From Undaria pinnatifida (Eukaryota > Sar > Phaeophyceae > Laminariales > Alariaceae): a stretch of DNA of 64,000 bases. Positions 11,896 through 23,769 of this stretch are shown here, in pieces. The position numbers were made by a program, and so were the translations under genes. How positions within the stretch are numbered: the stretch's first letter is position 1; every line of letters begins with the position of its first letter. Under the pieces are notes generated by a model. That model saw only the letters and a list, made by a program, of their open reading frames with translations, did not search any database and had not been told where the DNA came from. The stretch lies in assembly GCA_012845835.1 (NCBI GenBank), contig JABAKD010000002.1:6554103-6618102 (forward strand), read 5' to 3'.

Positions 11896-11990
11896 CAATA
11901 ACAACAAAAACAGCAACAACAACAACAGCAACAACAACAACAACGACGACGACGACAACAACAACGACAACAACAACAACAACAACAACG
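11896..11990. repeat. CAN trinucleotide microsatellite, unit 1
   Basis: About 95 bp of CAA/CAG/CGA triplets. On the minus strand it gives a meaningless poly-Cys frame. Confidence 0.9.
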
Positions 11991-12509
11991 AAGGTCAGGC
12001 CTCGGGATGGGCATATATAGTCTATAGAAGACGTGTGAAAAATGTCAGGACCTATCGCTCACAAACGGCGAGGACATTGTTTCTTACTTTTTTTGTGCGT
12101 AAACCGGGTAAGATGTTTTTTTTCATGGCTTGGCTTTAGTGTAGGATACATCTTTCGTCGCTATATATTCAGCTTAATATTGAACATACGCAGGACAGAC
12201 ATTCATTTTGTTGATCGGAAAATCTACGGGCATGCCTTGGAGTGCATATAATCGGGTCGCGGAAAAGGTACGGCGCAATCGGTTGCACGCCTCGGTAAAC
12301 AAGTCTGAATATTATTGAAATATTTGAAGGCCTGTCATTGGTCGATACGAATTTCGCCCCTAAAACAGCCCGAGGCCGTTATAATAAATAAACGGCCGTG
12401 TCATCCTCTCCCACTGGTCATGTAGGTCTTTAACTAGATATTGCGAGCGGCATTCGTGGGGGACAGAGTGTCCGATTTTTTACTTGAACAAACCTGTGAT
12501 GGTAATTTC

Positions 12510-13170
12510 CTATGGGACGGGGGGGAGTGGCGTACCCATGTGTCGCTTGCCGAAGTCATTTGACCATTGACCACACGCATCCCTTTCGACACGAAGCACC
12601 GTTCCTACTCCTAATAGAGACACCTCCAACATCTAGGCGCTCATTGCGCTTCTTCCATACACTACATGGAAACTGTTTGCTTATCCTATTCCCGTCCTGT
12701 TTCGCCACCATGTATCTCCTAGGATAGCGATCGTTTTCTCGCAACTTTCTAGTCTACCAAACTCTTCTACATCACATATGTGTCTGATTTTCCATCTCCT
12801 CTAAGCACCCCGCACCTCCTTGTACACTTCACATTTTCCTAATATGTGAGTCCTATGCTCTATTGTTGTGCCACACGGGCACATACTGGTAGCCGCGTCC
12901 TTCTCCTCCCGAGTACTGGTTTACTGGTACTCTCTTTCTTCTTTCTGGTGGTTCCAGATCCCCTACACGAAATCGCAGTTTCAGCTTTTTCGCGTAGTCC
13001 ACTGGGCCGTGCAGATACGTGATAATTCCAATACCTTCCCTCAAGCCCCCGTATATCTCTAAGTGCTTCTCCTCTTTCACCTTATTCTTAACTACCTTAT
13101 GGGGGGGGCTGTTGACAAGATTCACATATAATTTGGAAAAGTACGGATGGCGCGAAGAGAGGCCTTGCAA
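12510..13170 (-). pseudogene. Non-LTR retrotransposon 3' end (dead), unit 1
   Basis: Read on the minus strand this is the region following a LINE-type RT. It has EKHLEIYGG and YLHGPVDYAKKLKLRFRVGD, then after a frameshift a Cys/His segment MCPCGTTIEHRTHILGKC. After further breaks come CDVEEFGRLESCEKTIAILG and KQDGNRISKQFPCSVWKKRN. The CxC...H...C arrangement resembles the terminal zinc-knuckle-like domain of non-LTR elements. Several frame changes and a stop mean it is inactive. It lies antisense and ends about 280 bp upstream of the epimerase start. Identification rests on motif recall, not on a search. Confidence 0.6.
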
Positions 13171-13447
13171 CTACTGTTCAATATATATTCTGGTGCCGCG
13201 GTGGTCGGTCAAAACGTGTGACATACATCCCCAGCTGCATCAATCACTCCCGTGCACATAACACGTACATATGCTGGCATAACCGTGCTACAAAGCCCTG
13301 TGACGGGTTTGTACGTCCTTGACATTCACGGGCTTCCTCCGTGCACTTCTTTTGAACACCCGGATCTCAACGACCAGCGAACGAAGCTAAGCCCCAGCTC
13401 AACACCGCAGCAGGCACCACCTCTTCCTAACAACACATCGCACCAAC

Positions 13448-16400
13448 ATGACGACGGGCCTTGGAAAAGCGGTGGTCCTGGGCATGCTCGCTTTCAAGAT
13501 GGCCGCATCACAAGACACGGAGTCACCGAACGAGTCTATCCCTAAGCCGGAGTGCGATGCAAGCATCCCGGTTTCGATTCGGTACTCGTCGGCCACTGCG
13601 CGGTTATACGTTGTGTCGGCGGACGGTAATGCCCGTGGAGGCTGTGTGACATTGGCACAAATATGGGAAGAACGAAGAGGCAAGGCACCATTGTATGCCG
13701 TCGACGCCCAGAGCGGGAATATAACGAACAGCGCGACAGGGACGTGGTTGCTCACCGAAGAACTGTTCGTGCAGGACGGAATTACTCTCCAGGTGAGCAG
13801 CTGTTTTCCGTTTTCCTGTCTGACGCGTGCTACGATAGAGGTGCACCATTTTGTTTCAGAATCATCCTCAATTTGGGAGAATAAGACCCTCTTCCGAAAA
13901 TACAAATATTTGGAGAAAAACAAAACTAATGAAGAAATCCCATGGCCTAGGTGCACAACGAGAAAGAATCAAGCAAAAAGCAAAATGAACCTACTTCCGA
14001 CAAATTTGGAATTATGGAGCCCCGTCATTCGACAATCATTTCAGACGTAAAAGTGCTACCTATGTCGTAGAACGTATCGTCTTACGGTGTATTTACCTTT
14101 TAAAAATCAAAGGACTGTGAGTATGCTTTCCTGCATGGCTGAGGCCAACAACGAACGCCATCATCCTGGCTTGCAAGAGGTCAGGTTTACCCACACGTAC
14201 GCTGTGTCTTCCCACCGTTTCAATATTTTCAAATGCCGACGATGATGATAATCGCGTCTTGTGTGTGTTTCAGTTTGTCAACGGAGCATTACACGGACCG
14301 GTCTTGCTTCAATTTGGTCGTCCCCGCTTGTTTCGTTCATGTTCAGGTGCACGGGACCTCGGCCGGTGGCGATGCTAACGAACTACGTCTCCTCAGTACG
14401 AGCGACACTTTCATCAACCTGCGCGCTCACGGCGGAAGCCTTGATTTCTTGAGCACCAAGGTACGCCGTACGCTCTGAATCATGCGTCGGCTCGGCCAAC
14501 GTCACACTTCGTTCGACACTCGTCTTTGTAGACTCTGACAGCGTTCTGTTATGTACACGTAGTTGTGTGGCCGCGATGCGTTATTGCCCCAACAGGCTTG
14601 ATTATCGGGAAACCCAGTGCAGCGTGCCGCGCGTTACTTATTCTAGGTGCTACCTTTGCGAAACGCCAACTTATATTCTATATTTTCGTCGTGATGGCGC
14701 ATAGATGCCGTTATGTAGTTTACGTACCGGGAAACGACGACGGAGGCAGTATCGTTGACTATTCTATGAGTCCATACAAGTTCCAATAACCACTTTGACG
14801 CTGTTTGATGTCGATTTTGTTCGCTATGATCTCTGTCATGGCCACAGGCGTCCATAACGACTATCTTCTATCGTGTTGTAGGTTACCCTTCCGCCCCCCT
14901 CTCTCTGCCCGCTTTGAACGCCAGGCCAGCTGTCGGACTGCTGCCAATGTGCGTCGCTCTATATAATATTGCCGTGCTCTCGTCCTCATCGTCCCCCCGT
15001 CATGTCAGGTGTTCTCGTGGGACACCTCCACCAACGCCCCCGACGATGATCAAGAAGACGGTCGGTCGTACGTCAGCGCCGTCTCGGAAGTCATCACTGA
15101 CAACAACCAGACATGCCGAGGCAGGGCCAAGAAGAACATGGGAGAGGCGCGGATGGACATCGAGGACAGCGAAATGGGCTACCTTGGGTACCAAGGAAGC
15201 GAGGCCTACGGTCTAACGTGGAAGGTGAGATGTGCATCAACCGTCCTGGTATGAACAAGCTCAGCACGGTATCCGTAGAAAACTTTCACCGATATGCCGT
15301 TGTAACACAGCTAATACCTCACATATCTCGGAATCCGACGTGTCGACCACGGCCACCTACAGTATGTTATAATGGACGTTACGCTGATATTATGGTCATC
15401 ATAACCTTTGCCGGAACTCCATCCAAGGTTTCGTCATATTTCCCAACCGACACCCTCAAGCCTTTCACAGGTTTTGAAAATATCGTTGACCAGTATCATC
15501 AAGCAATGCACGGAGCTGGTCCCGACGGTTAGCCCTATTGAACGCACGTGATTACCATTTTGACGGATTGGAGCGCAACAGAGCTGATAAAGTAATCTGC
15601 TATTATACTACTGCATATGAATGAGCAAATTGAAAAAATATCTCCTTGTCCCACCCGCGGTCGATCTTCACTTGGACACATCGATCTTCTGACCAGGTCC
15701 GTGGGTTCTGCGTCAACAAGAGTAACCGCGATGTGTTCGACCATGTCAACGTCTACGGTAACATCTACGATTCCGACATCCACCACAACAACTTCGGGGT
15801 CTACACGTACGGCCACCAGCAGGGAGACTGGAGGAGGAACAAGATGCACAACAACAAGGGGTACGGCTTTGATCCCCACGACGACAGCGACTTCCTCACC
15901 ATCCACGACAACGAGGTCTACGACAACGGGTACCACGGCATCATCGCCTCCAAGCGCTGCAACGGAGTGTCCATCCAGGTACGACGCGTTTGGTGTTCCT
16001 CAGTCGGTATGTGTAGCAGAACGCAAAAGAAAATATCAAGGCATTGTCTTACCGAACGTGTTGGTTTGAGCCAATGCTACGACACCCACACATTGGAGGT
16101 CCACTAACACGCCAAGAATCTCCCTGCCGCGCAAGACTCTGAGCGTTCTCACCAGCACGAGCGGGGTAAACATACATGGTTCATAACAAATATTGGGCCA
16201 GAATGCCGACTGACCAATCAAGCTTATTTTCGTTGTCGACGTTCAGGGAAATGAGGTGTACGGCGGTGCTTCGACGTCTGCTGGCATATTCCTTCACCGG
16301 AGCAGCGACGACGCCGTTGTCAAGGGTGAGCAGCCAGGCGGACAGGATAGCACGCCCCTTACTATGTTGGTCACATTTCCTGAGCAGCGATATGCACAGG

Positions 16401-17705
16401 AGTTATTCGTGGTGCAGGCCACCTCCACATAACGGAAGGAACGCTTACATCATCCTCGCCGCGGTAGTGCTCGTTGTGTCGTTGAATGCTTAGCAGCCGT
16501 GGGGGTCTTGTACAAGTGTGGTGGTATGCCTCTCGCCGGAGTTTGTTCCAGCTAAGAGCTTGCCTATCGAAATAGTGCGGGGATCCCCATGCGAAGAGGT
16601 CGCGGCCTACATGTGCACCACTAATCTCCTGTAGGGGACATATCAAGACTCGATACTACACGTTACAACTAAACCGTGTCAACGGATGGTCGGGACCGAT
16701 GGAAGAGCCAATCATGAATATGGCCCTTCAGGAGTGCCGACAATCGATGTTGGCCCGACTGAGTACTGCTGGTATTTCGAAGCACCTATACCTCTGTGCG
16801 TATCCAGATTTACTCGGTACCAGCTAACTGTTGTTATCGTTGCCGCCTCTCTTTTCGAACTCGACCCCACCCTACTTCGACCCCGCGCCAGGAAACTATG
16901 TCCACGACAATGGCGACGCCGGACTGGCAATGATGGAGTCATTCAATGCCGACGTGTCCAACAACGTCTTCGAGAACAACAAATATGGCGTGAGAATCTC
17001 CGTAGGGTGCGGCCACAACGTCTTCTCCAAGAACGCCATTAGCGGCTCTGCCAAGTGAGATCATATTCTATTGTCCGAATCAGAGGCAGCGAGTATAACC
17101 CTTTGTACTCTCTTTCATGCGTAACGCATGCGTCTATCTCGTGTACACTCAGCCACGACTGTGTTTAATGCGTCTATTGTCTACGTGCGATGCACGTCAA
17201 ACCACTAGGTTATCTTAAATCAGCACTGTACCAACGGCGGTGTTGCTCGCCATGTGCGTTGAAGCTGTGTCCGTGCACCCGTGACTCCATTCCATCCCAT
17301 TACAACCTCGTTGCGATATACACGCAAATGCCAATCATCAAGGACAAAATTGACCAACTATACCTTCTGCGCCTTACTGTTGCTTGTCAACATTTCCTGC
17401 TCAGATACAACGCCTACTCGTACCTTGGATCCGACGCACCCCACGTGGTCGAGTCGGGGCGGTCCCAGGACAACCTATTCCAGGAAAACACCATCGTCGG
17501 AAGCCTAGAGACCCTCAAGATCATGGATGCCGACGGTACCCAGTTTGTCGGCAACTCGTTTGAGGAGGCTGTGACTATCCGTTTCGATGATGCGGCGAGA
17601 ACCGTGATGTCAGGCAACACTGGTCTCAACAACACCAAACTGAAGGTCAACAATGGCGCTACGTTCGACGAGAGATCTGATTACGGTTTCGAGCCTGTCT
17701 GCTAA
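13448..17705 (+). CDS. MC5E: Mannuronan C5-epimerase, unit 1 copy (7 exons, intact)
   Basis: The predicted secreted enzyme epimerises D-mannuronate to L-guluronate in alginate. Exons joined at GT-AG sites that keep frame: 13448-13792, 14347-14460, 15009-15224, 15697-15978, 16247-16325, 16892-17054, 17405-17705. The 1500-nt CDS gives 499 residues. Residues 1-22 are a weakly hydrophobic signal-like N-terminus. Exon 4 carries YGFDPHDDSD, with the AlgG-type catalytic DPHD motif at residues 284-287. Exons 4-7 repeat N-rich rungs such as NNVFENNKYGV, typical of a parallel beta-helix. There are no WSC or other accessory domains. The start is the first ATG of the exon 1 frame, in context CACCAACATGA, and the same ATG is used in all three copies. 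Intron 1 contains a dispersed repeat also found upstream of the gene. A private feature is the loss of about 98 bp some 270 bp upstream of the ATG. Family assignment is strong; substrate is inferred from the family. Confidence 0.93.
13823..14110. repeat. Dispersed repeat R285, in intron 1 of unit 1 epimerase
   Basis: Shares CGTGCTACGA, CTCAATTTGGGAG, AATCCCATGGCCTAGG, GGAGCCCCGTCATTC with 9789-10075 at visibly lower identity than between units, so the two copies are older than the tandem duplication. Confidence 0.75.
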
Positions 17706-20029
17706 ACCAAGTTGATAGGCAGCGTGTGTGCCAAGAGCAGTGCCTCACACTGTCTCCTCTCACGTATAAAACGCCTAGTCTAACCCCCCATAGTGGTGTT
17801 GTTGTATGTTGTGCTCCCTTGCATCTCCGCCGCACGCTCATGGTGCCGTGTAAGGGACAACCCACCCACCCTCAGCATATGGCCACCAGTACTCATAGCT
17901 AGCTGTTGAGGGCTTTTTCGGGGTAGAGCCAAATATTGAGGCCTTTGGAGATTGGGAAGGAAGTGCGTTTGCTGTTATCCATCAAATTATCACCTGCGTG
18001 TGTGCATCTCACACACATGGTGTCGTTGTCTTCCGTCGTCCAGTCGGAGTTGCGGGAAAATTATATGTGTGGTTATGATCTACACACCCTGTCGGATCTT
18101 GCCAGCACGTTTGGAGCAGTGAGTGCGGCAGTGAGTATTTAGAATGGTGCAGTTTGAAATAGTGGCGGGGGCTAATATGCGAAGCAACAGTGATTGCTTC
18201 GCAAATGTTGTGGTTATTGTCGGGAAATTCTCAAGAAGTGCAATCGGAAGGATAAATAGTTGCGGGCGGAGCTTTCTGATGTTGATTCCAATGTGTTCGA
18301 GATATGTGTGAGAGTAGCCTGAATGGATATGTTGTATACGGTATCTGTATGAAGTATTACCGTTTCCTGACGATGAAAATCCCGCAAAATCGACACCGCG
18401 GCAGGGTTGTTGTCAGTTGCCACCCGAACGTAATTTCGAAGCTGTACACCGGTCGCAGTTACGACGTAAGGCTCTCACTGCCGAGGCGTTCTGGGCGCAA
18501 GCGAGGGTAGTTTACACCACACGATACAAAGACGTCGTTCATTCCGTGGCGGGTGGCAATGCACCAGCACAGGGACAATACCCCCGGAGGGGTGAATTCC
18601 TGATTGCCAGCATAAAGCACTAGCTGGTACTAAGGGGATGCCACCGGCCTAAGTATTTGTGAGGACGAACACACCCCGAACACGCGCGATCGATTTATCA
18701 CACAAAGCCTGCAATTGTACGTTTTTTGTGAAATCCTCGGCCTCATGGCTGAAGTCTATTTCTGTGTTTCAAAACAAGCACGGGCGTGGCTCGGTGCCTT
18801 CTACGTACTGCTGCATTGGCATACTGGATCACGGTGGCCTGTATTTTGTATGATGTTCTGACCTGGGCATCCCGTAGGTTTCGTTCGCGCAAGTATGTTT
18901 GGAGAAGTGTCTGGCTGAGGGTTAAGGCGAGACATTTGAGTAGTCATGAGGAGTCATGCTTGATGTCGTATTGCTCCGTTTGTGTATGTCGAAGTGAGTG
19001 TTGTACCACCTTCAGGGTGTAGGGTCCGCTTGATGACACACTTTGTGAGTGGAGCTTTCGTTGTTTGTTGCGATATGTTTAGGGAGCTTGCATACTTTAA
19101 AGAGTATTTCTTGTGAAACTGCGGAGCATCAGAAAAATTGAACGTTGCAGAAGAGTGCGTTGATGGCTATTACCCGGATGGATACAGTTTTACACCTTCA
19201 CCCGTGTTTGGGTATGTGCGGGCGTAGCGCAGCCAACTGTCAGCGAGCCGCATGCGTAGCTGGATCTCGAGTACTGCGTTGGTGGAAGACAGTTGCACCC
19301 CTCCCATTTTCAGAGGGGTGTACACTTGATATTATGCAACGCACCATACATCACAATGTATCGTATACAACCTCAGGCTGGGTTCGTTGAACAGCTAACT
19401 CACCACCTCAGCATCCAGGGCATTACCGCAGATGGTGGCCCTGCCTCTGGTAACAACGTCATATTTCCATCGACTGCGAAAGACCCTCATTATTGATAAT
19501 ATTTCGAGTTGCATTGCCACTTTCGACACAACTATCTCAGCCTCCTGCAACAATCTCCGGTGTATTTCGCGCACACGTTTACCGTAGTACGCGCGATCGG
19601 AGTATCACACACAGTTTGCAAAGATAATTTCGACAAAATCTTCGATCTCACAGCTGGAGTGCATTTTCATTTTTACAATATATATTTATATATATAGGGT
19701 CTCGAACCAGAAGGTGCAATACATATTGCCGATACCATTACGCGTGTCGTAGGAGAGAGGTGGGTCAGCAGCGAAAATAGGGTGTATGTGCCAAAGTAGG
19801 AGAGAGGTGGGTCAGCAGCGAAAATAGGGTGTATGTGCCAAAATCTTTGTTATATACAGCTTGCAAAGATGAGTTTCGACAAAATATTCGATCTCACGGC
19901 TGGAGTGTATTTTAATATTCATATAATATACATTCTGGATTTTAGAAGCACTCCTTTCGCTCACCCGAAGCCACTGGTGCTCCTGTGCCAAAACTACAAG
20001 CATCTACTATCCAACGCATACCTGGTGCG
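17706..20029. other. Gene-free zone downstream of unit 1 epimerase
   Basis: No recognisable gene. Holds repeats of ACACAGCTTGCAAA..GATCTCACAGCTGG near 18700, 19620 and 19860. The empty copia target is at about 18830. A conserved short plus frame (19293-19496; 46347-46739 in unit 2) ends NNVIFPSTAKDPHY in both units, but I cannot identify it. Confidence 0.5.
19749..19842. repeat. 47-bp tandem duplication, unit 1
   Basis: GTAGGAGAGAGGTGGGTCAG and the following 27 bp occur twice in a row here but once in unit 2 (about 46990-47036). Confidence 0.85.
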
Positions 20030-20700
20030 TCATAAATATGAAACAAATGCCCATGGCCTAAAATGTGTCGTTACCGAAATACTCATTTTCAAAAACAATA
20101 TCTTGTATTTTCCCCTGCGGTAATGGCTGGCACTGGTTGGTCAACCTATGCACCATACTATGTTGATGTTTTGGTTGCCACCTGCGGCCGGCCGGGAAAA
20201 TGGCCTGATCCCGTTCCCCATCCACACGCCTAGCTCTAAACTACACGTCTACCTCTGCCTCCATTTCGCCCTAAAATCTTGACCAGCGCCTAGATCGAAC
20301 CGTTTCACACCCATCTCTCCTACTACCGCACTCTGTGCTGCTATATTTGCATGCAGGTTCTGTACCTGACAGTTCATCCCTCCTGAGCCTGGCGTTCTCG
20401 TGTGAGCGATATGGCAGTGTTGCCGGAGGATATTGCTTCGCCCCGTCTCCATAGGACGACGTAGTGCGAAATCACCGGTATCGTGCAGTGGAGCAACACG
20501 CGTTCGTATTGACAACCGCACATACTAAGTATACTGTTGATCAAAACCTGCACACCGGGCGCGAACAGCAATGGCACACGTGTCAAAGGTCATGGTTGAC
20601 GAACATTAACAACAACACCACGTATATCCATGCATGCACATTCATCGATGCGGGAGCGGTTCTACGATATGTCACAGTGTCGTCTTCACACCATCGACAA
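20030..20700. repeat. Old internal paralogous segment, copy 2 of unit 1
   Basis: Diverged relative of 10690-11320, followed by a stretch (20625-20700) similar to 8283-8345. Counterpart in unit 2 at about 47160-47810. Contains short minus-strand frames but nothing identifiable. Confidence 0.4.
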
Positions 20701-20743
20701 TAGACAGCAATGGTTTATTGCGTCGACCATAGACGAGGGGGGC

Positions 20744-21084
20744 AATCAATCGGTATAATCGTCAGCGACAACGGATTGTGAAAGGTGTCTACCGATGGAT
20801 ACTGTCGGCGACAGTAGATTGTGGAAGGTGTCTATCTATAGATATTGTCGTCTATAATATCGTGGGAGGCGTCTATCAATAGATATTGTCGTCGACAATT
20901 GATTGTTGGAGGGTTCTATGGACAGACATTGTCGTCGACAATATATTGTCGAAAGCGTCTATCGGTAGATATTGTTGTCGACAACAATAGATTGTTGAAG
21001 GTCTCTATCGATAGCTAATGTCGTCGAAAATAGATTGTGGAAGGTGTCCATCGATAGGCCTTGTCGTTCGCAATGAATTGTGCA
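20744..21084. repeat. 43-bp minisatellite at the unit 1/unit 2 junction
   Basis: Eight imperfect direct repeats of about 43 bp with consensus landmarks GGTGTCTATCGATAGA, TTGTCGTCGACAAT and AGATTGTGGAA. Each monomer carries two palindromes, TCTATCGATAGA and GTCGAC. Similar broken motifs (CAATAG, CTATTGTGG, GATAGACA) extend to 22053 and into the start of unit 2. Confidence 0.85.
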
Positions 21085-22053
21085 GGCTGTCCATCGACAG
21101 CCATTCGCGGCTTTGTGGGGTGGCGGACTTCGTGGTTTTGAAGAACAGCAACGATAGTGCATTGTTGAAACAATAGTTTCAGGTATAGACGGTGCTGTAC
21201 TGTTGGGAGATGAAGAGCAACAACGCAGAGGGGCAGAGCCGTTCCGACTGGGAGAGTGCTTCTGAAGTACCGCTTCCAAGACATCCGTTGTTGACGCAAG
21301 TACGGCCTGCTGCCTAGCGTCCATAGGTTTCAAACGAGAGGCATTACCAACGATACAGTTCACAGTAGCAGTAGCAATTTTACGACAAAATACGTACTAT
21401 ACACAGGCAATTCGACAAACCTCCCGCTGGAACCCCAATTGTACACGCAAAATTCATCAATCAATCGGCTTATCGTTTCCCGAAACAAGCAGCTCACTAG
21501 ACTATATTTTACCCGTTTGTAATGAGGTAGTTTTTTGTTCAGGCAGAAACCTTCTTCGTACCGGGTTGCGTACACAGGGTTCCATTACTGTCTGTCTTGT
21601 CTGTCTGTCTGTCTGTCTGGCTGTCGGTTTGGTGTGTACTATGTTGACATTTGTGGTTTTACGTTATTGCGAGCGCTGCAAGAGGCCGATTTCCACAAAC
21701 CCGGCATATATAGAAGTAGGCGAGTGTGTGCGATCGCGTGGGATGTGTAGGATCTAACCCAACATATTATCAACACATTATTGTTGTTGATGATTATGGC
21801 TATTGATGTTACCACTAGGATATATTGTTGGCGGCAGTAGCAAACGTCGGCGGGCGGCGTACAATGTCACCATTCCACGATATGCAACAGGTTTTAGACT
21901 GTAAATTTGTTGTGGAAACCCCCCCAACAACTTTGAGGGTGGCCAAACCATCTATTGTGGGCGGCGATGGCAATTGATGGACACAACAATTGGGCATCTG
22001 TTGTTGGCGGCATTAGCACTCTTCCGCGGTCGTCAACAATGATCATCGATACC
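21085..22053. other. Gene-free junction zone, unit 1 to unit 2
   Basis: Contains a short TCTG microsatellite (about 21594-21625) and degenerate minisatellite motifs. A minus-strand frame (21363-20959) with CCSSSPNSTAPSIPETIVS is shared with unit 2 (48405-48085) but looks like chance openness in repeat DNA. Confidence 0.5.
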
Positions 22054-22461
22054 CCACTTCACGAAAAACAGTAGGTTTAGGCAATAGTTTATTGTGGAAG
22101 CATCTCCAACAATCTCCTCTGTCTGGATGGCCAAATAATATGTTGTGGGTGGCGAAGGGTTTTGATAGACACCATGCAGTTATGTTTTTGGCGTCATTAG
22201 CAAACATCGGCACTCGGCCGTTGAAACACGCCACTCGACGATACACAAAAGGTTTGGACAATAGCTCATAATATTGTGGAAATGCGCCTAATAGTCTATC
22301 GCGGGTGTCGATGGCGTTTGATGGACACAACTAACTGCATGTGTACTGTAGGCGGGAAAAGCTATCGGTAGACAACGTTGTTTGTCCACTATGACAAACA
22401 AAATCTATCGCGCTTGCTTCCGGGTGTCCTACATTGTTGTTCTTTTCACAATGGATGGAAC

Positions 22462-22485
22462 TAACCCTAACCCTAACCCTAACCC
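22462..22485. repeat. Interstitial telomere-like repeat, unit 2
   Basis: Four perfect TAACCC hexamers at the same place in the unit. Confidence 0.85.
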
Positions 22486-23769
22486 ATAGGAAATATACCG
22501 ATGGCTGCCCCCTGGTGACGTCACGGGGGTGAAAAGGTTGAAAAACACAGTAATGTGCATCTCTGTTGCCTCCCTGCCATTTATCGTTAAGGACAATAGC
22601 CATCTCTTTATTAACAACCAAGTGACTCCACTGTCACACACAGTTGTCTATATCGCGGCTGCTTCCCCGACATTTATTATTGTTCAGGACAATACCCAGC
22701 CATCTATAGACAACCATGTTACTCCATTGTTACAGCAAAGGTGTATAGTGGCAATTGCCGGACATGTATGGTTCCCTGACAAGATCTATCGGTATAGATG
22801 ATTGCTAGACCATTGCAGTTAACAAATCCATTGATACGCACGTTTTCGAGCTTTTGTAGCGGCAATGTTATATTTTCTTTGTATTGTCCAGGGTGTAAGC
22901 ACGTCATACTATATATATATATCCCTTGCCGCTAACCGCCCATTGCCCAAAGTACCTGAATGCATTGATGCGGACAACGTTCATCGATAGACAGCGTTGC
23001 TTGTCTATTATTATTGTCGACGCAATAGATCGTTGTGGTGTCTATTGTCCGGGTGTGCGGATGTACGTATACGAATGATACGTAGAGACTATTCTAATGG
23101 TCTATTGTCAAACGTACAGACTGTTAACGGTACGCAGGCGTCTAGACTAGACTACCAAGTAGTATTTCCTAACCCTCAGTTAATATATATAAGTAATAGC
23201 AGGCAGCCTACCCGTACATGCATCTTAAACAAATCGGAGGCAATGCTGAAAGCTCCGTGCACAACACCGTTCATCCGGCCGACACTGCAAATGCTGTACA
23301 TCAATTTCATGCGATGCTCTCAAAACGAACAACACTACGTCACGCATATTGTCCCACGTCTACCCACCGCTGCGTCACCCTAACCACTGCCCGACGACAC
23401 ACTCGTCAAATCATATAAGCTCTTTGCACAATCGAACGTGTGAATTTGACCAGCACATGCACTGGCAGTCACCGCGGCCTGGGGACCGGCTCAAAAATCG
23501 TATCGTATGTTGTGGGATGCTCACACGTCATAATAGTTGAGGCAACGCCAACGGAACCTGCACAGCACACAAACCATATCAGTTACCCTTTCAGCATCTG
23601 CCTCTCTCAACGTTCAAGGGCCAACGAAGTCGATCGGTAGTCCCATACTATAGATTACAACAGGCATGCGGGTGTTGCTTGTTCCCCGACATCTCACTAG
23701 GTTACGTGCGACCAGGAGATATATAATTAAGGTATAACAATACGTCACGACCATGAACAATGGAAACCA

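Larger units (their letters stand above)
1..22053. repeat. Segmental duplication unit 1 (left-truncated)
   Basis: Position 1 aligns with 22054 and 49171, and order, orientation and most of the sequence then match through all units: minus pseudogene, intergenic blocks, plus epimerase, junction minisatellite. Unit 1 is distinguished by the OTU-containing insertion at 4584-7194. It has no copia element near 18830, where an intact empty site is visible. Confidence 0.92.

Noticed and set aside
11817-12014. Poly-Cys minus-strand frame
   Set aside because: Produced by the CAN microsatellite.
13399-13956. 185-codon minus-strand frame, repeated at 34223-34780 and 59396-59953
   Set aside because: It lies antisense over exon 1 and part of intron 1 of the epimerase; the coding exon forces it open. 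It has no domain and no start context of its own.
15535-15936. Val/Asp-rich 133-codon minus-strand frame
   Set aside because: Antisense shadow of exon 4; composition reflects the reverse complement of N/D-rich beta-helix codons.
15617-16069. 150-codon Thr/Ser-rich plus-strand frame
   Set aside because: It is the +1 shadow of epimerase exon 4, whose correct frame carries the DPHD motif.
20744-21084. CRISPR array
   Set aside because: Repeats are contiguous 43-bp monomers without unique spacers, in a eukaryotic context without cas genes.
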